DNA of 51,797 nucleotides from Candidatus Minthosoma caballi (lineage in GTDB: Bacteria > Bacteroidota > Bacteroidia > Bacteroidales > Bacteroidaceae): NCBI GenBank assembly GCA_018064505.1, contig JAGHVC010000072.1, positions 1 to 51,797 on the forward strand, written 5' to 3'. Shown here piece by piece: positions 16,701 through 26,057 of the stretch (position 1 is its first letter; each line of letters opens with the position of its first letter). The translations under genes were made by a program, and so were the position numbers. The notes beneath the pieces are model-generated. The model was not told where the DNA came from. It saw only the letters and a list, made by a program, of their open reading frames with translations, and made no database searches.

Positions 16701-16937
16701 ATGTCTGAAATTGAATCAAGAGTAAAGGCAATCATCGTTGAGAAGCTCAATGTTGATGAAGCTGAAGTTAAGCCAGAAGCATCATTCACTAACGACCTCG
16801 GTGCTGACTCTCTCGACACAGTAGAGCTCATCATGGAGTTTGAGAAGGCTTTCGGTATCAACATTCCTGACGATCAGGCTGAGAAGATCGGCACAGTAGG
16901 TGACGCTATCGCTTACATCGAGGCAAACGCTAAGTAA
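16701..16937 (+). CDS. acpP: Acyl carrier protein
   Basis: A 78-residue acyl carrier protein, the cytosolic shuttle for acyl chains in type II fatty-acid synthesis. Ser37 in GADSLD carries the 4'-phosphopantetheine. The acidic helix [17 protein letters not shown] that docks partner enzymes is intact. Codon use is highly biased, as expected of one of the most abundant proteins. fabF follows after 97 bases that hold a long inverted repeat, a common acpP-fabF-rnc gene order. Confidence 0.98.
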   Translation: MSEIESRVKAIIVEKLNVDEAEVKPEASFTNDLGADSLDTVELIMEFEKAFGINIPDDQAEKIGTVGDAIAYIEANAK

Positions 16938-16958
16938 TTTATATTTACTGTTTGACGA

Positions 16959-17003
16959 TTTACCATTTACTATTTTTGCGAAAGCAGAGTAGTAAATGGT
17001 AAA
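16959..17003 (+). repeat. 14-base perfect inverted repeat between acpP and fabF
   Basis: TTTACCATTTACTA (16959-16972) and TAGTAAATGGTAAA (16990-17003) are exact reverse complements around a 17-base loop. There is no T-run after it, so it is not a classic terminator. In RNA it would be a hairpin just upstream of fabF that could stabilise the 3' end of acpP or cause partial termination. Each arm is built from TTTACnn-like heptamers. Confidence 0.8.
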
Positions 17004-17034
17004 TTAGTAAATAGTTAAATCTTTAATAAATATT

Positions 17035-18300
17035 ATGGAATTAAAGAGAGTTGTTGTAACAGGTCTTGGCGCGCTCACTCCACTCGGCAACACAGTTGAG
17101 GAATCTTGGGAGAATCTTAAGGCAGGTAAGAGCGGTGCAGGTCCTATTACTCATTTCGACGCTTCACAATTCAAGACTCAGTTCGCATGCGAGGTTAAGG
17201 GTTTCAACTCAGCAGATTTCATCGATCGCAAGGAATCTCGCAAGATGGACATCTACACTCAGTATGCGATTGCAGCTGCTAAGATGGCTATCGCTGACTC
17301 TGGCATGAATCTTGAGACTGTAGATAAGAATGAGATTGGTGTAGTACTCGGTGTTGGCATCGGCGGTATCAAGACTTTCGAGGAAGAAGCTGGCAACTAT
17401 GCAGTTAATGGCCCTGAGATGGGTCCTAAGTTCAATCCATTCTTTATCCCAAAGATGATTGCTGACATCGCTGCTGGTCATATCTCTATCGAATACGGAT
17501 TCCACGGTCCTAACTTCACTACAACTTCAGCTTGTGCTTCTTCAAGCAATGCTCTTGCTGATGCATTCAACCTTATCCGTCTTGGCAAGGCTAATGCAAT
17601 CGTAACAGGTGGTGCTGAAGCTGCTATTTGGGCATCAGGCGTAGGTGGTTTCAACGCAATGAAGGCTCTCTCTACTCGCAATGAAGAGCCAGAGAAGGCA
17701 AGCCGCCCATTCAGTGCAAGCCGCGACGGTTTTGTAATGGGTGAAGGTGCTGGCGTTCTTATTCTTGAGGAACTTGAGCATGCAAAGGCTCGTGGCGCTA
17801 AGATTTATGCTGAAATGGTAGGTGCAGGCATGTCTGCAGATGCTTATCATATCACAGCAACACATCCAGAGGGTCTTGGTGCTAAGCTCGTAATGCAGCG
17901 CGCACTCAAAGATGCTGGCATGAACCCTGAGGACATCGATTACATCAATGTTCACGGAACATCTACACATGTTGGTGATATCTCAGAGTCAAAGGCTATT
18001 AAGGACTTGTTCGGTGAGGCAGCTTACAAGCTCAATATTAGCTCAACAAAGTCTATGACAGGACACCTTCTTGGTGCTGCAGGCGCTGTTGAAGCAATTA
18101 TCAGCATTCTTTCTGTGAAGAATGACATTGTTCCTCCAACAATCAACCACGCTGACGACGATCAGGATCCTGAGATTGACTACAACCTCAATTTCACTTT
18201 CAACAAGGCTCAGGAGCGTACAGTTCGTGCTGCACTTAGCAACACATTCGGTTTTGGTGGCCACAATGCAAGTGTAATCTTCAAGAAATATGCAGAATAG
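17035..18300 (+). CDS. fabF: Beta-ketoacyl-ACP synthase II
   Basis: A 421-residue condensing enzyme that extends acyl-ACP with malonyl-ACP in fatty-acid synthesis. The thiolase-fold active site is Cys167 (TTSACASSSN), His307 (INVHGTSTHVGD) and His344 (SMTGHLLGAAG). The glycine-rich C-terminus NTFGFGGHNAS is typical. Length is normal (410-420). It is cytosolic and follows acpP. rnc starts 9 bases after its stop. A terminator-like hairpin lies inside the beginning of rnc and may end part of the acpP-fabF transcripts. Confidence 0.97.
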   Translation: MELKRVVVTGLGALTPLGNTVEESWENLKAGKSGAGPITHFDASQFKTQFACEVKGFNSADFIDRKESRKMDIYTQYAIAAAKMAIADSGMNLETVDKNEIGVVLGVGIGGIKTFEEEAGNYAVNGPEMGPKFNPFFIPKMIADIAAGHISIEYGFHGPNFTTTSACASSSNALADAFNLIRLGKANAIVTGGAEAAIWASGVGGFNAMKALSTRNEEPEKASRPFSASRDGFVMGEGAGVLILEELEHAKARGAKIYAEMVGAGMSADAYHITATHPEGLGAKLVMQRALKDAGMNPEDIDYINVHGTSTHVGDISESKAIKDLFGEAAYKLNISSTKSMTGHLLGAAGAVEAIISILSVKNDIVPPTINHADDDQDPEIDYNLNFTFNKAQERTVRAALSNTFGFGGHNASVIFKKYAE

Positions 18301-18308
18301 GAATTGAT

Positions 18309-19154
18309 ATGATTTCTAGTCTATTAGATAGAATTAGGCTTCTTTTCGTCACTGAAAAGAAGCCTTTTTTGGAACTCAAGGCAATACTTGGCTTTTATCC
18401 TAAAAACATTCTTCTGTACAGACAAGCGCTTATGCATAAGTCTCTCGCATACTATGAACGAGAGAAACTGCGCGAAGAGGGCAAAAAGAACCCTAAAGTA
18501 AGCTCGGTGAACAATGAACGACTGGAGTTCTTAGGCGATGCTGTGCTGGGAGCTATTGTGGCAGATATTCTCTACAAGCATTATGGAAGAAAGCAAGAGG
18601 GTTTTTTGACAAGTTTGCGAAGTAAGATTGTATGCCGACGCTCGCTCAATAAGCTGGCAGTAGATTTAGGGTTGGACAAGCTCATCCTGTACTCTGGTGC
18701 TGTGACATCGGGACACAACAGCTACATGAACGGCAACGCTTTTGAAGCTTTCTTTGGTGCAATATACCTTGACCGCGGATATGATTACTGTTACAAGTTT
18801 ATGAAGGAGGTGGTCTTTGTGAAGCATATTGACATTGAGGAAGTTGCCAAAGTGGAAGAAAACTTCAAGAGTGCGCTCATAGAGTGGTGTCAGAAATATA
18901 AGTTTCATTTTGAGTTCAGCCAACGCGAGATGCGAGATAGCCATCATAAGAGCACTCCTATGTTTAAATCTGAGGTAAAGGTGGAAGGGGTGCCTTGTGG
19001 CACAGGAATGGGCTACAGCAAGAAGGAGAGCGATCAGAATGCGGCTCAGCAAGCTCTGAAGAAACTGAAAACAAATACCGACTTGCTAAATGGCGTGAAG
19101 TCGGCAGCTAAGTTGCGAACAAATACTCAAATGGTGCCAGAGAAGAACGATTAA
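18309..19154 (+). CDS. rnc: Ribonuclease III
   Basis: A 281-residue double-strand-specific endoribonuclease that matures rRNA and cuts structured mRNAs. The catalytic signature NERLEFLGDAVLG (69-81) holds the metal ligands (Glu73, Asp77), and FEAFFGAIYLD supplies the others. A C-terminal dsRNA-binding domain covers about 185-255 (KSEVKVEGV...GMGYSKKESDQNAAQQALKKL). It is longer than E. coli RNase III (226), with an N-terminal extension usual for Bacteroidales. Codons 10-20 encode RLLFVTEKKPF and at the same time form a 12-base hairpin with a T-run. The start is fixed by spacing to fabF and by homology of the first residues. Confidence 0.95.
   Translation: MISSLLDRIRLLFVTEKKPFLELKAILGFYPKNILLYRQALMHKSLAYYEREKLREEGKKNPKVSSVNNERLEFLGDAVLGAIVADILYKHYGRKQEGFLTSLRSKIVCRRSLNKLAVDLGLDKLILYSGAVTSGHNSYMNGNAFEAFFGAIYLDRGYDYCYKFMKEVVFVKHIDIEEVAKVEENFKSALIEWCQKYKFHFEFSQREMRDSHHKSTPMFKSEVKVEGVPCGTGMGYSKKESDQNAAQQALKKLKTNTDLLNGVKSAAKLRTNTQMVPEKND
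18336..18370 (+). terminator. Terminator-like hairpin embedded in the rnc coding region
   Basis: AGGCTTCTTTTC (18336-18347) and GAAAAGAAGCCT (18354-18365) form a perfect 12-base stem with a 6-base loop, followed by six Ts. It lies 27 bases inside rnc, just after the fabF stop, so it can both end acpP-fabF transcripts and limit rnc. Confidence 0.75.
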
Positions 19155-19189
19155 TTGGCTAATAATGAGTTTTTTTCATATTTATTCCG

Positions 19190-19197
19190 TATCTTTG
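19190..19197 (+). promoter_or_regulatory. -7 promoter box of the GH3-family gene
   Basis: TATCTTTG lies 43 bases before the ATG. No TTTG is found at the ideal -33 spacing. Confidence 0.55.
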
Positions 19198-19240
19198 CAT
19201 CGATTTATTCCATTTTGCGTCAGCGCACAAATACTATATA

Positions 19241-20767
19241 ATGAATACTACAGGTTTTCTTAACAAGATATATTTCTCAAAGCGCCAGAAAGCACTTGAA
19301 AAATATGCTACTCGCGCTAAAGACATTCAACTGAAGATTTTCCGTCATCTTATCCGTCAGGGCAAGAAGACGCAGTGGGGTGCAGAGCATGACTACGCTA
19401 GCATAAATTCATACGAGCAGTTTCGCAAGAATGTGCATGTGAATACTTATGAGGAGTTGAAGAACTACATACAGTTGATGCGAGAGGGCAAGGAAAGCAT
19501 TCTTTGGCCAGGGGTTGTGCGTTGGTATGCAAAGTCTTCAGGCACAACTAATGACAAGAGCAAGTTCATCCCTGTTAGCGGTGAAGGCTTGAAGAACATT
19601 CACTACAAAGGTGGAACAGATTGTGTGGTTACTTATCTTCACATTAATCCAAAGAGCAAGTTCTTCTCAGGAAAAGGACTCATTCTGGGTGGCAGCCATG
19701 CTCCTAACCTTAATACTCCAAACAGCCTTGTTGGTGACTTGAGTGCTATTCTCATTGAGAACATTCCAACTGCAGCAAACATGATTCGTGTGCCAAAGAA
19801 GAACATTGCTCTGCTGAGCGACTTTGAGGAGAAGCGCGATAAGATTGCTCGTGCTGCTATGGATATGAATATCACAAACATCAGTGGTGTACCTTCGTGG
19901 ATGCTTAGTGTGCTCAATCGCGTGATGGAACTGAAGGGTGTCGATCGTCTTGATGAAGTTTGGCCAAACCTTGAAGTATTCTTCCATGGTGGTGTTGCAT
20001 TCACCCCTTATCGTGAGCAGTATAAGAATATCATAGGATTGCCAGGCATGCATTATGTTGAGACATACAATGCTAGTGAAGGCTTCTTCGGCATTCAGGA
20101 TGACCTCAGCGATTCTAACATGAAACTGATGATTGACTACGGAGTGTTCTATGAGTTCTGCCCTATGGATAACTTGGATGACAATGGCTATCCTATAGAC
20201 GAAGAGAAAATAGTGCCTCTGTGGGATGTTACTCTTGGCGTGAATTATGCAATGATTATCAGCACAAGCTGTGGATTGTGGCGCTACCTTATCGGAGATA
20301 CTGTGAAATTCTCGCAGAAAGATCCTTACAAGTTCAGTATTACTGGCCGCACGAAGCATTTCATCAATGCATTTGGCGAAGAGCTTATTGTGGATAATGC
20401 AGAGAAAGGGCTTTTGCAGGCATGCGTAGCTACTGGTGCTCAGGTGAAAGATTACACAGCTGCTCCAATCTTTATGGACAGCAATGCAAAGTGCCGTCAT
20501 CAATGGATTGTTGAGTTTGCAAAAATGCCAGGTTCTGTTGATGAGTTTGCAACAATTCTTGACCGTTCATTGCAAGGAATCAACTCTGACTACGAGGCAA
20601 AGCGCCATAAAGATATTACACTCCAGCCACTTGAGATTATTGTTGCAAAGCAAGGACTCTTTGACGAGTGGCTGAAAGGTAAGGGTAAGCTTGGCGGTCA
20701 GCATAAGATACCTCGTCTCAGCAATAGCAGACAGTATATTGAAGAACTTCTTGAGATGAATAAATAA
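19241..20767 (+). CDS. GH3-family acyl-adenylate/amido synthetase-like protein
   Basis: A 508-residue member of the GH3 family (the ANL superfamily branch named after plant auxin-responsive GH3 proteins). The ATP-binding loop is AKSSGTTNDKSKFIPVS, followed by YNASEGFFGIQDD, the second nucleotide motif, and a C-terminal hinge domain (LGGQHKIPRLSN). Plant enzymes join amino acids to acyl acids through an acyl-AMP. The bacterial substrates are not known to me. There is no signal peptide, so it is cytosolic. A Big_5 lipoprotein gene starts 4 bases after its stop, so the two are almost surely co-transcribed. Confidence 0.88.
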   Translation: MNTTGFLNKIYFSKRQKALEKYATRAKDIQLKIFRHLIRQGKKTQWGAEHDYASINSYEQFRKNVHVNTYEELKNYIQLMREGKESILWPGVVRWYAKSSGTTNDKSKFIPVSGEGLKNIHYKGGTDCVVTYLHINPKSKFFSGKGLILGGSHAPNLNTPNSLVGDLSAILIENIPTAANMIRVPKKNIALLSDFEEKRDKIARAAMDMNITNISGVPSWMLSVLNRVMELKGVDRLDEVWPNLEVFFHGGVAFTPYREQYKNIIGLPGMHYVETYNASEGFFGIQDDLSDSNMKLMIDYGVFYEFCPMDNLDDNGYPIDEEKIVPLWDVTLGVNYAMIISTSCGLWRYLIGDTVKFSQKDPYKFSITGRTKHFINAFGEELIVDNAEKGLLQACVATGAQVKDYTAAPIFMDSNAKCRHQWIVEFAKMPGSVDEFATILDRSLQGINSDYEAKRHKDITLQPLEIIVAKQGLFDEWLKGKGKLGGQHKIPRLSNSRQYIEELLEMNK

Positions 20768-20771
20768 AAAG

Positions 20772-22946
20772 ATGAAGCGAAAGCATATCCTCTTTACTCT
20801 TTACTCTCTACTTTTTACTCTCATTCTTATGGCTTGCGCCAATATGGGAACGCCTGATGGTGGCCCTTATGACGAAACGCCACCTAAGATCGTGCGTACA
20901 ACTCCGAAGTTCGGCGCAACAGGCAGTGATGCCACAAAAATTGTGATTGAGTTTGACGAGATTGTGAAGATTGAGAATGCTCAAGAAAAAGTGGTCGTCT
21001 CTCCTCCTCAGCTTGAACAACCAGAAATTGAGGCAAGTGGCAGAAAGGTGGTTGTAACTTTGCTCGATTCTCTAAAGCCAGGAATGACTTACACAATCGA
21101 CTTTGGTGATGCTATCGTGGATAATAATGAGGGAAACCCATACGGCGACTATGCATTTACTTTCTCTACAGGAGAAAGAATAGATACTTTTCAAGTGTCT
21201 GGCAATGTGTTAGATGCTTCTAATCTAGAGCCAATCAAGAATATGCTTGTCGGTCTCTATAGGGTGGGAGATGACGGTGATGAGGCAGAGGTGGCAGAAC
21301 TTCATGATTCTGTGTTCCGCACTATTCCTTTCGAACGCATTTCGCGTACTGACAGCCGTGGACATTTCGTTGTGAAAGGTTTGGCTCCTGGCAAGTATCG
21401 TGCTTTTGCGCTCAATGATCAAAATCAGAATTTCGTTTACGATCAGCGCAGCGAAATGATTGCTTTTTCCGAGCGTATTCTTGCAACTTCAAGCAAGCCA
21501 GATGTTCGTCAAGATACAATTTGGCATGACAGTATTCACTATGACTCTATCGTTCCTGTTCCTTACACTCATTATTATCCAGATGATGTGGTGCTGATGG
21601 CGTTTGAGTCAGCTAAGCAGAACCTTTACAAGTTGAAGGAAGAGCGTCCGATACCTCAGCAGTTTACAATAATTTTTACTGCTCCATGCGACACTTTGCC
21701 TAAGTTGACAGGATTGAATTTCGATGCGGAAGATGCTTTCATCATCGATGCCTCACAGAAGAAAGACACTGTGAATTATTGGATTCGCGACTCTCTCATC
21801 TATAACCTCGATACTCTTGGCATCCGAATCGACTATTATGGTACAGATACTTTAGGAAACCTTGCCCCAACCGTAGATACCTTGTATTTGGTGTCAAAGC
21901 TCACAAAAGAGAAGATTGCTAAGCAGCAGAAGGAAAAGTATGAAGAGTGGGTGAAGGAATGCAAACAGAAAACAAAGGAAGAACGCCGTGCAAAGAAGAA
22001 CGAGACGAAGAAAGATGAGGACGAGAATGAACAGCTTCCTGTTGAACAAGGCGAATTGGTAGAGCTGACAGATTCTATTCAAGATGCAGAACAGCAATTG
22101 GTTACTCCTGTTGAGAAGGAAGACAATGCGGAAAAGATCGATGAGGATACTTCTTCGGGCAAGAAAAAGAAGAAAAAGAAAAAGGATGATGACATAGAGA
22201 TTGAGATCCCTCCAATGCCAGAGGAGTTTATGGAGTTTAAGACGACTAATGCTCAGAGCCTTGATCCAGACAAGAATATAGACTTTACCTTCCCTGAGCC
22301 GCTTGACTCTGTGGATATGAGTAAGATTCATTTCTATAATAAGGTAGATTCAATCATTACTCCTGCTCGCTTCCTCTTCCGTAGGGTACCAGGCAAGGTT
22401 ATGACATACAGGTTCTATGCAGAATGGGAAGCGGATTCAGCTTACTCTCTCGAGATAGATACTGCGGCGTTTGTTAGCATTTATGGCAAGCGCAATGAGG
22501 CTACTAAGAGAAATATCAAGGTGAAGTCGCTCGACTCGTATTCAACACTGTTTGTTGTGTTGAGCAATGCTCCTGCCAATTCGATGGTGCAGCTTATTGA
22601 CGCAAGCGATAAGCCAGTGAAGACGGTGAAAGCGCAGGATGGCAAAGCGGATTTCTATTTCGTCAATCCTGGTACTTATTATATGCGTCTTTATGATGAT
22701 GCCAATGGCAATGGAGAATGGGATACGGGCGAATATGATGATAACTTGCAGCCAGAGCAGATGTACTATTATCCCGAAGCTCTCACTCTGAAGGCTCAGT
22801 GGGAAATCACTCAGGATTGGAATCCAACAGCAGTTCCTCTGCCAAAGCAGAAACCTGCTAAAATCACGAAACAAAAGCCTGACAAAGAAAAGAGTATAAA
22901 GAAAAAGAACTTCGAGCGTGAGGCACAGAAGCGCAGTGGAAAATAA
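20772..22946 (+). CDS. Lipoprotein with N-terminal Ig-like (Big_5) domain
   Basis: A 724-residue surface or periplasmic lipoprotein. The signal ends LILMAC, and ANMGTPDGGPYDETPPK is the conserved start of this Bacteroidetes family. Residues about 35-130 form an SbsA/Big_5-type Ig-like domain (PPKIVRTTPKFGATGSDATKI, then FSTGERIDT). A carboxypeptidase-regulatory-like beta-sandwich follows (about 135-230). Residues about 370-480 are highly charged (Lys/Glu/Asp runs, KKKKKKK), probably flexible. The C-terminus has another beta-sandwich (DANGNGEWDTGEYDDNLQPE) and a basic tail. The signal peptide is encoded by imperfect heptamer repeats. The exact job is unknown; it may be linked to gliding/T9SS-type surface structures. 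Confidence 0.85.
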   Translation: MKRKHILFTLYSLLFTLILMACANMGTPDGGPYDETPPKIVRTTPKFGATGSDATKIVIEFDEIVKIENAQEKVVVSPPQLEQPEIEASGRKVVVTLLDSLKPGMTYTIDFGDAIVDNNEGNPYGDYAFTFSTGERIDTFQVSGNVLDASNLEPIKNMLVGLYRVGDDGDEAEVAELHDSVFRTIPFERISRTDSRGHFVVKGLAPGKYRAFALNDQNQNFVYDQRSEMIAFSERILATSSKPDVRQDTIWHDSIHYDSIVPVPYTHYYPDDVVLMAFESAKQNLYKLKEERPIPQQFTIIFTAPCDTLPKLTGLNFDAEDAFIIDASQKKDTVNYWIRDSLIYNLDTLGIRIDYYGTDTLGNLAPTVDTLYLVSKLTKEKIAKQQKEKYEEWVKECKQKTKEERRAKKNETKKDEDENEQLPVEQGELVELTDSIQDAEQQLVTPVEKEDNAEKIDEDTSSGKKKKKKKKDDDIEIEIPPMPEEFMEFKTTNAQSLDPDKNIDFTFPEPLDSVDMSKIHFYNKVDSIITPARFLFRRVPGKVMTYRFYAEWEADSAYSLEIDTAAFVSIYGKRNEATKRNIKVKSLDSYSTLFVVLSNAPANSMVQLIDASDKPVKTVKAQDGKADFYFVNPGTYYMRLYDDANGNGEWDTGEYDDNLQPEQMYYYPEALTLKAQWEITQDWNPTAVPLPKQKPAKITKQKPDKEKSIKKKNFEREAQKRSGK

Positions 22947-22969
22947 ACATTCACAATAATACTATTATT

Positions 22970-23012
22970 GCCGATTGTTGACAATTTCGTTCAACAATCG
23001 GCTCTTTTTTTT
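22970..23012 (+). terminator. Intrinsic terminator after the Big_5 lipoprotein gene
   Basis: A 12-base perfect stem (22970-22981 with 22991-23002) is followed by T-C and eight Ts. It isolates this unit from the CotH unit. Confidence 0.9.
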
Positions 23013-23019
23013 CTCGCTT

Positions 23020-23051
23020 TTTGTACCTCTCGTTTCTTTTTGTTAATTTTG
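23020..23051 (+). promoter_or_regulatory. Promoter of the CotH/small-protein unit
   Basis: TTTG at 23020-23023 and TAATTTTG at 23044-23051 are 20 bases apart, 42 bases before the start codon. Confidence 0.7.
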
Positions 23052-23093
23052 TGACGGAAATTAACTATAACTAACTTTTTTATCACTTTTATT

Positions 23094-26045
23094 ATGAATT
23101 TAAAGTTTAAAACCCTGCTTTTGCTAGGGGTAAGCTTTGTATGTGGTGTGGCTTGTGCTCAGCAACAAGATACAGACAACGATGGAGTTTGTAATCCAGA
23201 TATGCAGCATCCTGCTTATGGAATGTATGTAGATTATGAAAGATATCCTCAATTGACAAATGTGCCAACTATATATTTAACTTGTGATGAAGGGGTGACT
23301 CTTGATTATGTAAATAAAACAGAAACATACTATTCTGCACATATTGTAATTGTAGATAAAAATGGGAAAATGAAACAACGAGATGAAGCTGTTTCGTTTA
23401 GAGGAAGGGGTAATTCTTCTTGGAACTGTGGTTCGTCAAAAAAGCCATGGAGATTAAAGTTCCCTTCAAGAACTGACTTGCTAACAGAATTGAATAGCGA
23501 TTACACAGAAGTCAATAATTATGCGAATGCCAAAAGCTGGACATTGTTGGCAAATTTCTTTGACAAATCATTGATTCGCAATGCTGTAACCAATGAATTA
23601 GGTAAAATGGTAGGATTGGCATTCTTTCCTGCTTATAAATTTGTTGATTTAGTATTGAATGGAGAATACTATGGAACATACCAAGTTTCTGATCACATGG
23701 AAATAGCTCCTAAGCGTGTTGAGATTGATAGTGAAACTGGCTGGTTTGTTGAACAATGCATAAATAATAATGGATTTGTTGAGGATCCTTATTTTGTAGT
23801 TGATGGATATTATTTTAATATAAAAAATCCAGATGCCGATGTTGCTATAAATTTTGGTGAGACGACAGATCCTAAATATCAAGAAATGAAGGCCTTCTTT
23901 AGCCAAGCAATTCCTGCGGCGAAGAATGGAACTTCAGGATGGGAACAGTATTATGATATTGAATCTCTTGCAAAGTTCATCATGTGTATGGATATTACAG
24001 GAAATTATGATGGTGCAATAGCAAATGATTATTTCTGGACAGAAGCAACAGAGCCAAAACTAAAAGCCGGTCCTCTTTGGGATTTGGATCTTGGCTATGG
24101 TAATAAAGAGGATGGAAATAAGCATTTCTGGGAGTATCAAGGTCAAGGTTTTGCGTATTTTTATCCTGTTATTTATAGAAGTGCAGCATTTCAACAAGTT
24201 TTTTATCCTATGTGGCAATCTTTATATAATAATGGAGGACTTATTGAAAGTTTGAATGACAAGGTTGATGCAATTTATAATGAAGTGAAAGCATCGGCAG
24301 TTAAGAATTTTACAGAAGGAGGCCATCAGCAGCCAGGGTGGCGTGAAGCATGGTCTATGAATGATAATTCTTATATGGGTAAGAAGTATTCTGGCGGAAC
24401 AGTTGAACAGAATTATGCTAATGCAGTAAACGATATTAAGAGTTTTATAAGTTCTCATTTAGAATGGCTAAATACTCAATATACAAATGATTATGCAAGT
24501 TATGGACCAAAAAATCCGGGTGAAACAGGAGGAGAAGATCCTGAAAATAGCTTGGGGTTAAAAGTGGTAGGCAAAAACGCCTATTTTGCCCCTAATGAAT
24601 ATGGCGAAATGCTATACACCTACACAGGCACTGCTGCAACGATGCTTGAAGGAGCAACTGTTGAAATCGAGGCAACTGTAGATAATGTGGATTTGTATAT
24701 AGGCAATACAATCTGGAAGAACGGAGACTTGTACAATAAAATCAATTCTTTTGTTTTGACAGGTGATGATGTGATCAAGTTAAGTCAGAATAATTACACT
24801 TTCAGCATTGTTGTATGGGAAAATGGAGAATGCTCTAGCGTTACCCTCTCTGGTGGTCAGTCGCAATGCTCCATTAATGGACATGCTTATAGCAGGGGAT
24901 TATATAATGTGAATGAGGATGGAACTCATAGCTCAGTATGTGATGTTTGTGGTGAAGTAAGTACGCAGAAGGAATCGCATTCTTATGGAGAGTATGATTA
25001 TGATAAACAAAATAATGGAACCTACTTTAGGGCGCATTCATGTACAAAGTGCGGAAACAAAGAATTTGACAATAGCAATACTGTTTATTACGAATTTACG
25101 GTTTTCCCACAAAGTTCAGAATCGGAAAAAATCATAGCTTCTACATGGCATCCTACTGATGAATTGCCTAATTCTATAGCAACAGTCAAAACTACTCCTT
25201 CTGGTGCAGAAGCCAATATACCAGATAGCTGGAACATTGTGAATAAAACCGCAAATGCTGATGGGGACAATACATGTACAGATTTTCGTCTAACAGATGG
25301 TCATCCATATTATAGTGAAACTAAGTTTGTTGCCGCAAAAGCCACATATTCTCGCCGTATATCAAATGCTTGGGGTACTATCATTCTTCCTTATAAGTTC
25401 CAATCTGCATCAACGGATCATGCTGATTTCTATCATCTTAGCAAGGCAACAATAGGAAATACAGAAGGAACGCTAGTGTTCACTCCTATTGACCCAAGTA
25501 TTGATGGCAATGCAAGCGCTTACACGCCTGTTGTGTTCAAGGCAAAAGATCGTAATGGAGGCACACTTAAGGTGGATGGTGAGAATATCACAGTAAAAAA
25601 GTCATCAGCAGATAAGTTTAATTCAACTATTGATGGCTGGACACTTACAGGTTCTGTAGAGCCAATCACAGTAAATGGAGACGGAATATATTATATCAAA
25701 AACAATCTGTTCTGGCATGCTACAGGTGAGTTGACAAATCCTGCTTTCCGTGCTTATTTCACAAATTCAAATCCAGTTTCTAATGGAGTGAAGATGTTCA
25801 GCCTTGCAGTGGAAGGTGACGAAACAGGAGTGAAGAATGTGCCGTTAGAGGATGCTGCTCGGCTTGCTGTGTTTGTGGAGAGTGACGGAGTGATGCTTTC
25901 TGCTGTGAAATCTACAGAGGTGGCAATCTATGGAGTGAATGGCGCTCTTGTGCATAAGGATTTGATAAAAGCTGGCGATGAAAAGAAGGTGGAACTTCCA
26001 GCAGGAGTGTATGTTGTGAATGGAATTAAATTTGTAATTAAATAA
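23094..26045 (+). CDS. Secreted CotH kinase family protein with T9SS tail
   Basis: A 983-residue exported protein. The signal peptide is residues 1-22 (ends CAQQ). The CotH domain spans about 55-480, with RGRGNSSW (103-110), SWTLLANFFDKSLIRN and the GPLWDLDLGYGN motif (326-337) that holds the predicted metal/ATP acids. CotH proteins are atypical secreted or spore-coat protein kinases. A middle region (585-660) has two CxxC pairs (616-619, 650-653) with nearby His, possibly a zinc or disulfide unit. The end (about 930-983; VAIYGVNGALVHKDLI, LPAGVYVVNGIKF) fits a type A T9SS sorting domain, so it should reach the cell surface. Codons in the first half are clearly more AT-rich than the neighbours'. 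A small protein follows by 12 bases. Confidence 0.88.
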   Translation: MNLKFKTLLLLGVSFVCGVACAQQQDTDNDGVCNPDMQHPAYGMYVDYERYPQLTNVPTIYLTCDEGVTLDYVNKTETYYSAHIVIVDKNGKMKQRDEAVSFRGRGNSSWNCGSSKKPWRLKFPSRTDLLTELNSDYTEVNNYANAKSWTLLANFFDKSLIRNAVTNELGKMVGLAFFPAYKFVDLVLNGEYYGTYQVSDHMEIAPKRVEIDSETGWFVEQCINNNGFVEDPYFVVDGYYFNIKNPDADVAINFGETTDPKYQEMKAFFSQAIPAAKNGTSGWEQYYDIESLAKFIMCMDITGNYDGAIANDYFWTEATEPKLKAGPLWDLDLGYGNKEDGNKHFWEYQGQGFAYFYPVIYRSAAFQQVFYPMWQSLYNNGGLIESLNDKVDAIYNEVKASAVKNFTEGGHQQPGWREAWSMNDNSYMGKKYSGGTVEQNYANAVNDIKSFISSHLEWLNTQYTNDYASYGPKNPGETGGEDPENSLGLKVVGKNAYFAPNEYGEMLYTYTGTAATMLEGATVEIEATVDNVDLYIGNTIWKNGDLYNKINSFVLTGDDVIKLSQNNYTFSIVVWENGECSSVTLSGGQSQCSINGHAYSRGLYNVNEDGTHSSVCDVCGEVSTQKESHSYGEYDYDKQNNGTYFRAHSCTKCGNKEFDNSNTVYYEFTVFPQSSESEKIIASTWHPTDELPNSIATVKTTPSGAEANIPDSWNIVNKTANADGDNTCTDFRLTDGHPYYSETKFVAAKATYSRRISNAWGTIILPYKFQSASTDHADFYHLSKATIGNTEGTLVFTPIDPSIDGNASAYTPVVFKAKDRNGGTLKVDGENITVKKSSADKFNSTIDGWTLTGSVEPITVNGDGIYYIKNNLFWHATGELTNPAFRAYFTNSNPVSNGVKMFSLAVEGDETGVKNVPLEDAARLAVFVESDGVMLSAVKSTEVAIYGVNGALVHKDLIKAGDEKKVELPAGVYVVNGIKFVIK

Positions 26046-26051
26046 AGGAGG
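26044..26051 (+). promoter_or_regulatory. Unusually strong Shine-Dalgarno for the small protein
   Basis: AAAGGAGG ends 6 bases before ATG 26058. Strong SD sites are rare in this window and in Bacteroidetes generally. It favours ATG 26058 over ATG 26052, which would be too close to the SD. Confidence 0.7.
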
Positions 26052-26057
26052 ATGATT

